Below, piece by piece: positions 24,001 through 34,157 of a stretch of 64,000 nucleotides of DNA; within the stretch, counting starts at the first letter, position 1, and each line of letters opens with the position of its first letter. A program made the position numbers and the translations under genes. The stretch comes from Echinostoma caproni (lineage: Eukaryota; Platyhelminthes; Trematoda; Plagiorchiida; Echinostomatidae). Under the pieces are notes generated by a model that had not been told where the DNA came from, searched no databases, and saw only the letters and a program-made list of their open reading frames with translations. Where the stretch lies: contig UZAN01039456.1 in the NCBI GenBank assembly GCA_900618425.1, forward strand, positions 43,733-107,732, given 5' to 3'.

Positions 24001-27000
24001 AGACCAGCTAATACATGGCATGATGTTCACATCACTACAATACCTAAAGAACACAAAGCGGTGGTTTCGGTCACATGTAAACATCTGTCTACTGCAAATG
24101 CGGCTGCCTGTCTTATGCAGTCCATTTTATCCATGGTTGACCAAAACACATGACTGTTCACGTTTGCTTTTGGGGCTATACAAAGCCTTTGACTCCGTTG
24201 ATAGAAGCACCTTACAAGAATAAAATCTTCTGCTATATATGTTAAACTGAATGCATGACGATTGTACTGACTGACGCCTTCCCAAATGTATTCGATCTTC
24301 CACGGTCAGCGTACATACACGAAGGCATTTTTACGTCTAAGTACTTCTATGACGTAATGGTAGTGCATCCAAAAATACCTCATAAATCAACAGCCTCCAA
24401 TCAACCACCAGCTCTTTTTCTGAGCCGTTCGCTGGCGTTAACCTCTCCCTAAGCTCAACCAAATGCACCGAAATTTCGTTTTCCATTATTCGTAGGTCAT
24501 TCACATCTTCGGGATCACCTGGCTCCAGCATCTTGCATAGCAACTCAAACACTGAAAGGTCACAGCACTTAGAATACCCTGGTTGTTTTCTATCTGCTGA
24601 CCTCCAAATTATCTTCTATCACCCACAATAAATTTAATCCTTTACATATTTGCATCACAACTTATTTGATAAATTGTTATTATTCAAAGCCAGTGGTCAA
24701 TATACATTGGTGCCTGTCGAACATTAGGCCTAATTCACCCGGCTAACGTTATGCAGTGAGAAAGTGCTGTGTTATGAGTATATACGACTTCAGCGATCAA
24801 GACCATTCAATTCGGTGTCCAAACCCAGAAAAGTAGATTTTCGAAAAATCTTCCAAGAATTTTCCTACCGTTGCGAATAAAGACTAAGAACAATCTCAAG
24901 GCAACGCAATTTTTATTACTTAGCAGATTATTTTTCAAACTACTGTTTATGCATTGGGATCGCATGATGGATCCGGAGTCGCAAACCACTGAATAAACCA
25001 ATATATATACATATATATTTATAATCTGGTTTTTCGGCAAGCGGAGTGCACATGTCACGACCGGAAAGTGCTCCTGATTTGTCAGATGCGTATTTTTATG
25101 CACTTTCGTAGTTCAACTATGCATGTTTTAACTCGGTGTATCCTCCTCTATTTGTGCGTAGAACGCTCCCGGTCAGTTAGCTGATATTTATAGGGGAAAT
25201 TTGTGGTGCCGGGTTTGGGAGACAAAGAGCAGACATCTGTATTTGACAGATTACCTTTGGGTCACTTCTTATGAAATAACCACGTTGCATGTCTGCAAAG
25301 TTCACGTTGGTGTTCGCGTTGGAAGTTCGGAAGCAAACGTTTGATTATCAGTCGAGTTGAAAATTGATATGTTTTGTTTGGCTCGAGGTTACATATATTA
25401 AATTCTTTAAAATAATTATTAGTCAGTAGAAGCTGCACGTTTGAGGGCTTTATGGTTGATAGCTTTTCACTTACATTCAGCCAGCAGGAACAGAATGTCA
25501 ACTTGTAGTTCGCAGACAAACGTTTGATCTGGTTTTCCATATTGTTCTGTTGCGAGATAAGCTCGTGGTTTCTTATTTCCTCAGTTATTTCTGTGGGATT
25601 CCGACTTCCCATTATGTATCATAATGTAAGACGGAGCTATTCACGTTGTTGTCCACGAATCTGTTGTTCTTTCTTGTTCTATCATAGTCATGGTTTGTTC
25701 AATAATGTTCTGAGTAAAACCCTTTCATCATCTTGATAAAATATAAGGCTGGGATATTTTTCTTGTTTTATAAACCCAGACAATTAAGTTTACCGACCGT
25801 CAACTGTCACAATCTGGAGACATGTAGAAAATCATTTAAGTCCGTTTAGTTTTTTTCTAATATTGCGCTTAAGCTTACCCGTAAAGCATAAAGTCCTCAT
25901 CTGCATCTATTTCCGCAACTGTTGGACCGTGCAAACCGACCAATGCCTTCAGTTCTTCTTCACTGCCCGAATAAACACCGTAGAATAGTTTGACCATGGC
26001 CAAACCTTTGGCTTCATCCGCTTCACATTTACCATCCTAGGGAAAGTTTAAAAAGAGATTGTAAATGAAAAAGCATCACCGTCTGATATAGTTTGTATCC
26101 TACTTTGCCAACATGCGCAATGTGATCACTTGTTAATCAGTTGTTTCATAATCGGTCAAGTTTCAACGGACAGTCCGATTTTATTTGCAAAATATCATGC
26201 TGCGGTGCTCAAGTACGGATTTGTATGCTTTAGGTGGTCTCATGAAACATGACACATTTGAAAGAATTCAATCAAATCAGATACAATTGAGTATGCAAAA
26301 TGAAGTGTTGTGCACAGTGCAATACGCCTTGTAATTGGTGTTACTTACTTCTGCTTCATCCACCATGGTACTTTTTTACTTACTTGGAAATATACATTTA
26401 AATGAGTCTTAATCTAACAGTCTTTGGCTGCCTATCCATAAACCGGATAGTAAAATTGTGTATAAATGTGGCAAAAATCCAGAAACACGCCACACACCCC
26501 AAATCAAACGTAATTTTACATAATAAGCGGTACTAAGATTGGGTAATACACTATAACACTCTGAGTGATGTTTTTGATTTTCTTTAAGCAGTAAGTGTTT
26601 AAACTTAAACTATACAAGTAATAATCGAAATCCTGTATCATGACTGTCACGTTGCCGATCTCATACACATCTATCGGTAGCTGTAGATGAGATGCATTTA
26701 TTCCGATTTTTATCTCCAATTGCAATTTTGTTAGTTCTCCGGTATCGCCGTTTGAATTTGCGCGACCTTCAGTGAGGCGATAAAATTTTTAGTAGTTCAA
26801 AAGTTACAGTTCAAAATAGAAAAACTATTCAATGCAAACCAGTTTGGAAGTTCATTCTTTCTAATATTTGATTTTTGTTTCATAAAGATTTTAATTCTGG
26901 TCAACACACGTATTCTAAATAAGTTATATTTTTTCATTCAGTTCACAGTAAATAAGCGGATTAATACATTTTTTTAGATTAACTAAATTGGCAAGGTATG

Positions 27001-30000
27001 TGGCTACGGAGTATTCCGGTAACATTAGACATAGTGAAAGAGCTACAAATATATTCTAAAAAGCTTAAACGTTGACCTTCGAAAGTTAACCTTGAGGTGC
27101 GCAATTCGTTGAACAAACGTTTCTCTAGTGTCACCATGCTCAAACCGGATGAAACATCTAAAACCTTTTGGCATATAGTTGAATCCGAGAAGCAACTTAT
27201 TCGTGAGGCGTATAAATCTGACAACTCAGTTCCTGACTTGCGCAAGTGGTTTGTTGAGACCATAAGCAACCGTCGTCGAAATCGAGAAATCCAAAACACT
27301 TTATTGGCATTCGATCAATAGAAGCAAAAACAAAAGGGAATATTAGTACAGATGTGGGGCAATACCGTATGCCATCTTTGGAATGAAGCTCCAAACACTA
27401 TGCGGTGGGAGGAACAAAAGCCATGAAAGCCAAGGTGCTGCAGGAGTTTGATCAATATCTGTATGATTACTTGTATCTTTTCATCCTAACTCTGTGTCCC
27501 GTTTGCTGTTCACAATTCTAGTTAAATGATGCTACTGACGAACGTGTCAGAGATATAGAAATCCATATGTCTCTCATAATATTGTCTATCAAACCAAAAC
27601 TGTTTAGTAGTACAATCAGTAAGATACTTTTTCTGTAATCTTCTCGTTTTAAGATAAACACATCCATAAGTTGCCCCTATTTTTCATCGGAACTGTTTCA
27701 TGAATAGTTCCAGGTGATTTCAACCACAACTCATCTCTGTCACTTCCTTTCTCGCCTACTTTATATGCGAATAACTCCTTTGTGAGAGTAACGCACGTGT
27801 ACGGTTTTTAGCCGGCAAGGTCGGTGAACAGTGTATATCAGTTCGGACCAGATACCATTATCGTGGACGCCCAAGTTTGGATATTTATCACTTGAATGGA
27901 ATGTACACGAGTCTATCTCTGAACAACGTGAGTGTGTCAGTTTTATCGATCAATTTTTTTCGACATAAATGAATCAAAATTTATTTGAAACTAAATGTTA
28001 GGACTAAATTCAGTCTATGCACATTATGTTCGTCCACCGAAATATCATTTAACTGAAATTAGTCTCAAACGTGGCCACGGCTTATTTAAAAAATCCAAGA
28101 GATTTTGATTTTTCAATCTATTTTCCGACTGATCTTCTGTGGATATTTTTTCTGAATCTTTCTTGAATAGTTCAAACATTGTATTTTCAACGAAACATGA
28201 TAGATTCACCCCGAACAACTATTGTAAATAGAGAAAATCCCTTGCCTGGAACGGAACGCATCCATGTTCCAAAGGATACCAACCATGATTGAATTTCAAA
28301 CCAAACAAATCAATTTTTGCTGCAATTGGCGATTTCGTGTTAAACACTCTTGTTGTAAATCTCATTTTACAGTAAAATGTAGCAAGCACATGAAGATGTA
28401 AGGAATTGAGCACAACGAACCTCTCCAGAATTCGGGTGATGCTAATTTCCCCTCCTCAATGCCCACTAATTTCGATATGTATCTATTTCAAACCAGTTCT
28501 CATCCACCTAAAATCAAACCATTTTTCAGTTAACCTTCTCTGATTGCCAAGCTTCATCAGTTCTTGTTCTAATGTTTCCCAAATGTTTTCTTATTCGTTT
28601 TTCACAACTATTTTATCCATATCCTAGATACTTGCTCAATAAGTAATTGTGGTGCAACGTTCCGAATAGATCCAACACAAGGTACTTTGAACCAAAGGAA
28701 ATAAACCTACTGTTTTTAAATAAATATAAACTCCAGAGTGCCGGATTAGAGACTNNNNNNACTTGACACGCTTCTGTTGTTTTCCTTGAACAGCCATGTT
28801 TGTCAATTATTTATCAGTATCTTCTTGTCATTTATCAATCCCCCAGTCTGATCCGTTGTAAGCTATCTATCGTAGAAGGGTCATTTTACAATGCCACACT
28901 TTCTTCTGAATCTTGGAACGCTTTTTTCGCCTGACCAAACGTCGTCTGACCCCACTTTCAATGGGTGCATACTTGTCTTTCATAACATCCCTTCACACAC
29001 ATGATTTATCTGCTNGTTATTGTTTAATAATTTAAAAACCTCTATATCTAGTATCGATCTTTCCATTTTCCCGCTTTTCTGCTATCGATAAACGATGTTT
29101 GCGCGGGACATTAAAGGAGGCGTGGAAAAATAAGATAATTCTTGTCAGACTTACTTCTCTGTTGTACTCATATTATGTTTGTTTTAATTGAATATACGAG
29201 CCAGGAACAACGATAATCAATCTCATCCTGAAGCAATAGTCTGTCAGTTTGTTCAAATGTACGCCCTAAATTAGTGAGCTGATGACCAAAATAATTTATG
29301 AAGTATTTCACTTTCGATTATTCTTTGACTTTACTAACAGAACAGAAGATGAGACCACCGACGCTTCACAAATGTGGAAACCGATTTCCATCCAAAACTT
29401 GAATTGATCATTTTGAGTTGGTGCTATTGCTTCAGGACTTCGCTACCTCTCCCCGTATGAAGAAAAATTCATTTTGAGCCGGAAACAGAAAACTGGTTAA
29501 TAACAACTTTAAAGTTATCAAGAGTGAACCCAGCGTGATTGTTTCTCTCTCTCTATATATAAATATATATATATATTTATAGAGAGAGAGACTACACTCA
29601 GCTCATTCCTTTTTAAGGGATCTGAGCGTTTTTTGGAGGCACACAGTGAAAGCTTGTCAGCTCCTTAATATAAAAGCAATATAAACACACACATTAAATC
29701 GTTATTATATTATAAAATACGCATTATCACTAAAACGTAAACAGCACACTTACTTTCCCTGTGTACGGGTAACTTTCTTCACTCTCAATTGGGTTCTTAT
29801 TTAAATACCGGTAAGCGTTCTCCGCACTTCCTCCATTGCATCCATGATTGTGATATGGTGTGGAGCAGTCAATCAGTTGTTGTGCGGAAATAGTGATAAG
29901 TTTTTTACTTGCCAAAGCGTACTGACATTCAATGGCCCCGGCCGTGGCAAATGCCCAGCTGGATTGACACTTGCCCTACACATTCGGTACGGGAAGAGGG

Positions 30001-30493
30001 AACACGCCAAGAATAATTGTTTAAAATTGAAAGCGGGTTGATTGGTTGATGATTTGCAATTCAAATTTTTTTAATCATCTGTACAGCTCACCTGTGTCTT
30101 CACTCCGGTTACACACTTCTCGTGAACCCAATCCATGGCGTCTGGCGGTAACTTTCCGACCGTTTTAAACGGAATTTGCACTGGATCAGAGGGGATTTGT
30201 TCGGGTCTCCTCGAGTAAAGATACGTTTGATTGAACTCAGCCCATGTCATATCCGCAAACTGGTTCAACCGTAAGTAGTAACTCTCCAGTCCTTGCTCGT
30301 ATCGTTTGTTATGCTTCGCCACACGTCTTGCGTTTGCCAACCAAACATTCTTTCTTTGAAAATCATGATCTTCGTTATTGTATGTCTTGCCGTATTTCAA
30401 TTTCCATTCCTCCCAAGACCTTGGGCCGCCCAGATAATCTGTGGCGAGAGTAGTGTGCAGCAAGAGTAAAACAATAGCACTGTGCAGCAACAT
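20795..30493 (-). CDS. Cathepsin L-like cysteine peptidase homologue, catalytically dead (4 exons)
   Basis: Exons 30493-30092, 29975-29754, 26036-25879 and 21017-20795 total 1005 nt and encode 334 residues plus a stop, the usual length for prepro-cathepsin L. Residues 1-17 are a signal peptide. An I29 prodomain follows, with a degenerate ERFNIN helix (R-K-N-V-W, N, V, HN at about 47-62) and LNQFAD at 76-81; the usual Gly of the GxNxFxD motif is Arg. The mature start is near LPPDAMDW (115-122). Gln134, the oxyanion-hole residue, is kept, but the active-site motif reads GKCQSSWAF, putting Ser140 in place of the nucleophile Cys25. The catalytic His is Leu277 (PNLSILLVGY) and the catalytic Asn is Thr297 (KTSLG for KNSWG). 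Disulfide cysteines remain in GKC, IDC, HGCNGG, DGKCE, FKC and NMCGIA. Family knowledge says such a protein cannot hydrolyse peptides by the papain mechanism. I infer a secreted pseudoprotease, perhaps a decoy, inhibitor trap or binding protein. Intact frame, splice sites and disulfides argue against a pseudogene. Confidence 0.88.
22750..22865. repeat. Diverged local repeat, unit A
   Basis: The segment around ACCAAAGCTTACAACAGTAA and GACGAGTTTGGTGCTTGCAC, then ATTCCGAGCGATG, resembles 23440-23560 in the same order. A shorter related block lies at 23058-23095. The repeats are old and their class is unknown. Confidence 0.35.
23440..23560. repeat. Diverged local repeat, unit C, with small hairpin
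   Basis: It parallels 22750-22865 (AACGAGTGTGGTGCTTTATC, then ACTCCGAGTGATAC). An 8-bp inverted repeat GATCGTAG/CTACGATC at 23463-23470 and 23480-23487 is specific to this copy. Confidence 0.35.
24100..24225 (+). mobile_element. RTE-like reverse transcriptase scrap
   Basis: The plus frame near 24164-24220 reads LLGLYKAFDSVDRSTLQE, matching RT motif A of LINEs (F-D-x-KAFDSVDR-x-LW). The neighbouring frame is broken and nothing else of the element is clear. It lies inside intron 3 of the cathepsin-like gene, in the opposite orientation. Confidence 0.5.
24379..24551 (-). other. Orphan candidate exon in intron 3
   Basis: The minus strand has an acceptor-like GACCTTTCAG, an open frame of 57 codons (FELLCKMLEPGDPEDVNDL, then ELRERLTPANGSEKELVVDW) and a GAG|GTATTT donor-like end. 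The acidic/amphipathic composition looks like real protein. It does not fit the cathepsin frame, which is complete without it. A nested gene, a captured pseudogene piece or transposon ORF are all possible. I recognise no family. Confidence 0.25.
25475..25612 (-). other. Orphan candidate first exon in intron 3
   Basis: A minus-strand ATG at 25612 opens 46 codons of hydrophilic, Asn/Gln/Glu-rich sequence (MGSRNPTEITEEIRNHELIS) and ends at AAT|GTAAGT, a consensus donor, in phase 0. The frame stays open for another 70 codons past the donor. No family is recognised. It does not join in phase to the candidate exon at 24379-24551. Confidence 0.25.
25879..26036 (-). other. Exon 3: central R-domain strand region
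   Basis: The acceptor CCTAG|GAT at 26037/26036 starts DGKCEADEAKGLAM in frame with exon 2. The exon continues through YSGSEEELKALVGLHGPT to DEDFMLYG and stops at GG|GTAAGC in phase 2. It matches the canonical cathepsin L block SGSE-ELK-LV-GP-DFM-Y. This exon is too short to stand out as an ORF and was found by extending the family alignment. Confidence 0.85.
27089..27321 (+). other. Short charged open frame in intron 2, unknown
   Basis: The plus frame preceded by an AG (CCTTGAG|GTGCG) encodes about 75 residues rich in Lys, Arg, Glu and Asp (KPDETSKTFWHIVESEKQL, then SNRRRNREIQNTLLAFDQ). The opposite strand is also open for 106 codons. The plus reading looks more protein-like. It could be an exon or an element remnant; the family is unknown. 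Confidence 0.2.
27812..27927 (+). other. Orphan candidate exon in intron 2
   Basis: The plus strand shows a pyrimidine-poor but plausible acceptor GGTTTTTAG, an open frame (GKVGEQCISVRTRYHYRGRP, then SLDIYHLNGMYTSLSLNN) and a GTGAGTG donor at 27928. It runs opposite to the cathepsin-like gene. The family is not recognised. Confidence 0.2.
29541..29593. repeat. CT/TA/GA near-perfect palindrome
   Basis: A CT tract, then TATATATAAATATATAT, then TTTATA and a GA tract form a self-complementary segment of about 53 bases inside intron 2. A long hairpin or cruciform is expected from the sequence. Confidence 0.75.
29754..29975 (-). other. Exon 2: active-site Ser region and GCNGG loop
   Basis: The acceptor TGTAG|GGC at 29976/29975 restores GKCQSSWAF in frame. 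The exon encodes 74 residues, including IECQYALASKK, the IDCS and HGCNGGSAENAYRYL blocks, and YPYTGK. It ends at AAA|GTAAGT in phase 0. Ser140 is encoded by AGC at 29958-29960, one base from the Cys codon TGC. Confidence 0.88.
30092..30493 (-). other. Exon 1: signal peptide, prodomain, start of mature domain
   Basis: The ATG complement lies at 30491-30493. The exon encodes 134 residues and ends at CAG|GTGAGC in phase 0, immediately after the oxyanion-hole Gln of VKTQ. A prodomain sequon NQT lies at residues 88-90. Intron 1 is short, 116 bp (29976-30091). Confidence 0.88.
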
Positions 30494-30555
30494 AGTGCTC
30501 CGTAGGTTACACAGGTCACAGCACGTAACAAATCTAACGCTCCTTAAATGCTAAA

Positions 30556-30570
30556 ACATATTTATATGAT
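30556..30570 (-). promoter_or_regulatory. TATA box of the cathepsin-like gene
   Basis: The minus strand reads CATATAAATATG, with the TATAAATA core at 30559-30566, about 65-75 bases upstream of the ATG at 30493. A start of transcription about 30 bases downstream would leave a 5' UTR of roughly 40 nt, a normal arrangement. Confidence 0.5.
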
Positions 30571-30599
30571 TATCTCGATTCTTTGATGCCATCAGGTTG

Positions 30600-31510
30600 G
30601 GGGTATGTGAAGTTCATTTGCAGAGGTTTGTTCATACTGTCATTTTATGCGCGAGTGTCAATAGTCCAATAACGGTGAGATCAAGGTTCGAATTCCATCT
30701 ATATATTATCACCATTCGTCAAACTCGACTGTGTTACTGGACTTTGTTTCCTTTTGGTGCTTCCATATTAAATGCTACCTATTTCACGGGAGTGGCTTAA
30801 ATTTGACATTGATTCGACCTTCAATTCAGTAAGTATCGTCGATCGCTAAGGCCTTTCTTGTCTGATCATTTAGTAGTATAATTTAATGTCTCGGATCCTT
30901 ATCAAAGTGTAATGTGCAATGTTTTTTCTGGAAAAAAGCAAACTGCTAAATGTTCATGATTTGAGTCTCGCTCAAGAGGAACGATCAAAACATAACAATT
31001 CCTAATGCGGGAATAGCAGACCCGACCTTTCTCATGTTGGTACTCACGGTGACACCAACGCATGCACATCAGTGATGGCCTTGTGTCCAATTTTGCTCCT
31101 AGATGATTTATTCGGTGGTTGAGTGAAAGGAATGCGCACACTTTATGACCCGTCATTTCATGTGTGTGAGTGAAGTTTAAATAATGCAACGTGCAATATT
31201 GAAATCAAGTTGCGGTTTTGCTCTGTACAGAATACTGTGTGCCCCGGGTTGTTTTCACTTTCATGGGGTCTAAAACGAATGTGACCCACACACCAAAAAT
31301 TCGTTTAAATTTATGACGAACATGGTTACAGAAGTGTTATAGTTTCCGAAAACCTTCGTATGCTCCACTGATAAAAGAGCAAAGATCAACATCGCCGATT
31401 ACCCTTCATGATAATATCAAAGTAACTTGGCGTTTCTCGATTCAATAAGAATATGGTTTTTCGTAGCACAATGCTAATACGGTGCCGAACGTCGCACAAA
31501 TCAAAGCTGA
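30600..31510. other. Upstream flank of the cathepsin-like gene
   Basis: No recognisable gene. A B-box-like GGTTCGAATTCC near 30684-30695 hints at a decayed SINE. The 95-codon minus ORF at 30902-31189 is unremarkable. Confidence 0.35.
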
Positions 31511-31517
31511 TTACTTT

Positions 31518-31757
31518 ATTTTCAATACATCAAGACCGAATGATGTGAGGAGTGTATCAAAAAATCGATGTGCCATGTGTTGTGTCTATTGTGAATGTTA
31601 TAATATTAGCAACATAGCGATGTCGATAGAGAATTATGTTCCTCGATGTTTCGGTTACTGCGGATAACGTTTTTCAATATTCACAATAAACACAACACAT
31701 GGCGCATCGATTTTTCGATGCACTCCTAACATCATTTGGTTATGTTGTACTGAAAAT
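31518..31757. repeat. Long inverted repeat at the 5' end of a Penelope-like element
   Basis: Arms of about 78 bases (31518-31595 and 31680-31757) are reverse complements with scattered mismatches; the best block is around AAAATCGATG..CATGTGTTGTGT and its mirror. They flank an 84-base spacer. The spacer together with the inner arm (31588-31658) is in turn matched in inverted form at 34332-34399. This is the kind of complex terminal repeat seen in Penelope-like elements. Confidence 0.75.
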
Positions 31758-31799
31758 GATCACCAATCGGATTACTCTGAGGAAACAGCTTGCTAACTG

Positions 31800-34157
31800 G
31801 ATCAATCATCGTTGACTCAATCAACGTTGTCTACGATATAATGCGATTCCCGAATCCCTCCGCATCATTCCTCCGGATATATCTGTCCGCTCCCAAAGGG
31901 CTGCTTCGAAAGCTTCACGCACATTCCTACGACAACGGATTCACGACTGTGCTGTAATTATACACCCACTGTGTTTCAGAATTCGAAATCTGAATGAATA
32001 TTTAAATAATTTACTGCTAACTCCCATTCTCCTTGATGTTACAAAAATAATCGAACAAAGAAGGGCACACGCCTTCGAATCATGCCAATCACGACAAAAA
32101 ACGAAAGTTTTCAAAACTGGTGATAGAAACAGTAACCAAAAAAAACAAACACCCGACAATAACTTGTTATCGATCCGAAAAAGATCGCTAGAAACCTATC
32201 AATCAGAGTTCTGACGCCAATAGAATCACAACTACTCCAGAGGGGTCTCAATTTCAACCTCCACAGAAAATCCTTGACGGTGCAAGAATTTATCCTCGCT
32301 TTAGAACTGGCCTTATTCAAAATTCCAGAAAACAACGCCAACCAAGCACGTTTGGGGATATGTAACATTCTCAAGAACTAACAACCGATTGCTCCCAACG
32401 TCACATCAGATGAAGGAAAAGCATTGGCAACCTTAAAACGATATTCTTCAATTCACATCACAAAAGCCGACNCGACAAGAGAAACGTCACGGTCATCCTA
32501 GATATAGCAGATTACGAATCAAAAGTTTTGGAACACCATAAAAATGGACCGTATGAAAGAATTGAAGACAAAACGGTGAATGTCATTTTCAACAAAACAC
32601 AAGCGTGTTCAGGCACATACCTATCAAGCTTGAAAGACAAATATGGTAAACCGTTTTGGGTTTTCATTGGCACAGACAGGGAAGATTTACGGTCTACCAA
32701 AAATACATAAACCGGACATACCCATTCGCCCCATTCTAGACTACATACAATGTGGAACTCATAAATTAACGAAATACCTCCGTGATCTGTTAAAACCGTA
32801 TCAAAAAATAGTGGTAAGTCACAGCATTGATGCATTTGAGTTTTCTTGTATTTTGTAAAACACTAAACTTGAAAGTGACGAGGTTGTCGTCAGGTTTGAT
32901 GTAGTTTCTCTTTACACAACTGTTCCCATAAAAGAAAGTTTAGATTTCCTACATTCTTTGCTGACATCTGATGCCACACAAGGACAGCGAACTTCTTTAA
33001 CCCCATCAGAAATTATTACTGGTGTAGAAATTTGTCTAATGCCAACTTTATTTACTTTCAAACAAAATTTAATCGGAAAATCAGTGGTGTTGTTATGGGA
33101 TCTCCCATCTATCCCATTGTAGCCAACCTCTTTTTCATTCAGTCGAATCAAAGGCACTCCCCAGTTTGATATACCATCACGCTTATAAGTAGGGTATGTA
33201 GACGATATTTTTGTCTGTATTAAGTCAAAACACACACATGCGTTTCTTAATTGTCTAAACAAACGGCGCAGTTCCATCAATTTCACAATGGAGTCAGAGG
33301 ATGTGAGCAGTGTCATCAGTTTTCTAGACTGTCACCTCAGGGTGAACAACTCAAGCAAATTTACCACCAACGTTCACAGAAAATCGATACATTCGGATAA
33401 ACTTTTACATCTTGAATCAGCTCATCCGAAATGTGTAAAACGAACTCTTATCTCCTTTCTGGCTGACAGAGTCAAAAAGCTATGTAATGAAGACAATAAC
33501 CGACAAATGGAAAGGAAACGCCTCAAAAAAGTGCTAGAATAAATATTTATTCACCACTTCTGGTAAGACGCCCGCTAGAAGCGAACGCACCAGTGATACA
33601 ACCTAATAACAAAAAGGACCGTGTGGCCTCTGTAGGCATTCCATATAGATTAGGCACTTCAGAAGCAATCAGAAAGATTCTCGGTGATTTCAACATATAC
33701 ACATTCTTTCGGGTTGACAACACTGAAACGCCATCTCATGAAATCCAAAGATCCGGTCGAACTGAAAAATGAAAACAACTGCACTTACCAAATCATTTGT
33801 AAAGAATTCCCCTCAGAATACATTGGTCAAACCAGTAGACAACGTAAGACAACAATAATAGAACATAAGAGAAAAGAAAAACATCGGCCTACGGACAAAG
33901 CAACTCTGGCAAAACTAGAACGAGACTCAGCGATCGCTCTTCACGCCATGGCCGAAGGTCACACCATTGACTACGACAACCCGAAAAAACTCCAACTGGA
34001 ATTTCGAAGATGCACCGAAAGCTTGTATGCCGAGGCTTTGGCCATTAACACCTACTCTGCATGTGTCAACAGAAACGACGGAATCGAGAGCCCCAGCATT
34101 TGGACTACCCTAACGTCCCTAACACGTAATCACGATAAAGGTCACAGTGCCACTTGA
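31800..34157 (+). mobile_element. Degenerate Penelope-like element: RT and GIY-YIG endonuclease
   Basis: Read across frames, the segment gives an N-terminal region (IPESLRIIPPDISVRSQRA, about 31846-31910), a pre-RT block (ITKAD..T, then IADYESKVLEHHK near 32450-32545), RT motifs (YGLPKIHKPDIPIRPIL at 32690-32740; VRFDVVSLYTTVPIKESL near 32895-32950; GSPIS-PIVANLFF near 33100-33140; YVDDIFVCIK near 33197-33230) and a C-terminal GIY-YIG domain (YQIICKEFPSEYIGQTSR at about 33790-33840, then IIEHKRKEKH). The RT catalytic DD is still readable, but several stops and frameshifts (for example near 32380, 32850, 33120 and 33540) make it inactive. This order defines the class. It differs in family from the relic at 575-1194. 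Confidence 0.88.

Larger units (their letters stand above)
21018..25878 (-). other. Intron 3 of the cathepsin-like gene (4861 bp)
   Basis: Bounded by GTAAGC and TTTTTGCAG. It contains a GA-rich purine tract just after the acceptor side (about 21035-21070), diverged local repeats at 22.75-23.55 kb, a plus-strand RT scrap near 24.2 kb, and two minus-strand candidate orphan exons at 24379-24551 and 25475-25612. Confidence 0.75.
26037..29753 (-). other. Intron 2 of the cathepsin-like gene (3717 bp)
   Basis: Bounded by GTAAGT and CCTAG. It holds a 75-codon plus-strand ORF near 27097, a candidate plus-strand exon at 27812-27927, assembly gaps at 28755-28760 and 29015, and a long CT/TA/GA palindrome at 29541-29593. 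Confidence 0.75.

Noticed and set aside
29730..29915. The ATG-started frame in exon 2 as a separate small protein
   Set aside because: The Met corresponds to GAATGTCAG read out of context; the true exon extends upstream to an AG acceptor, and the segment is an internal piece of the cathepsin-like protein.
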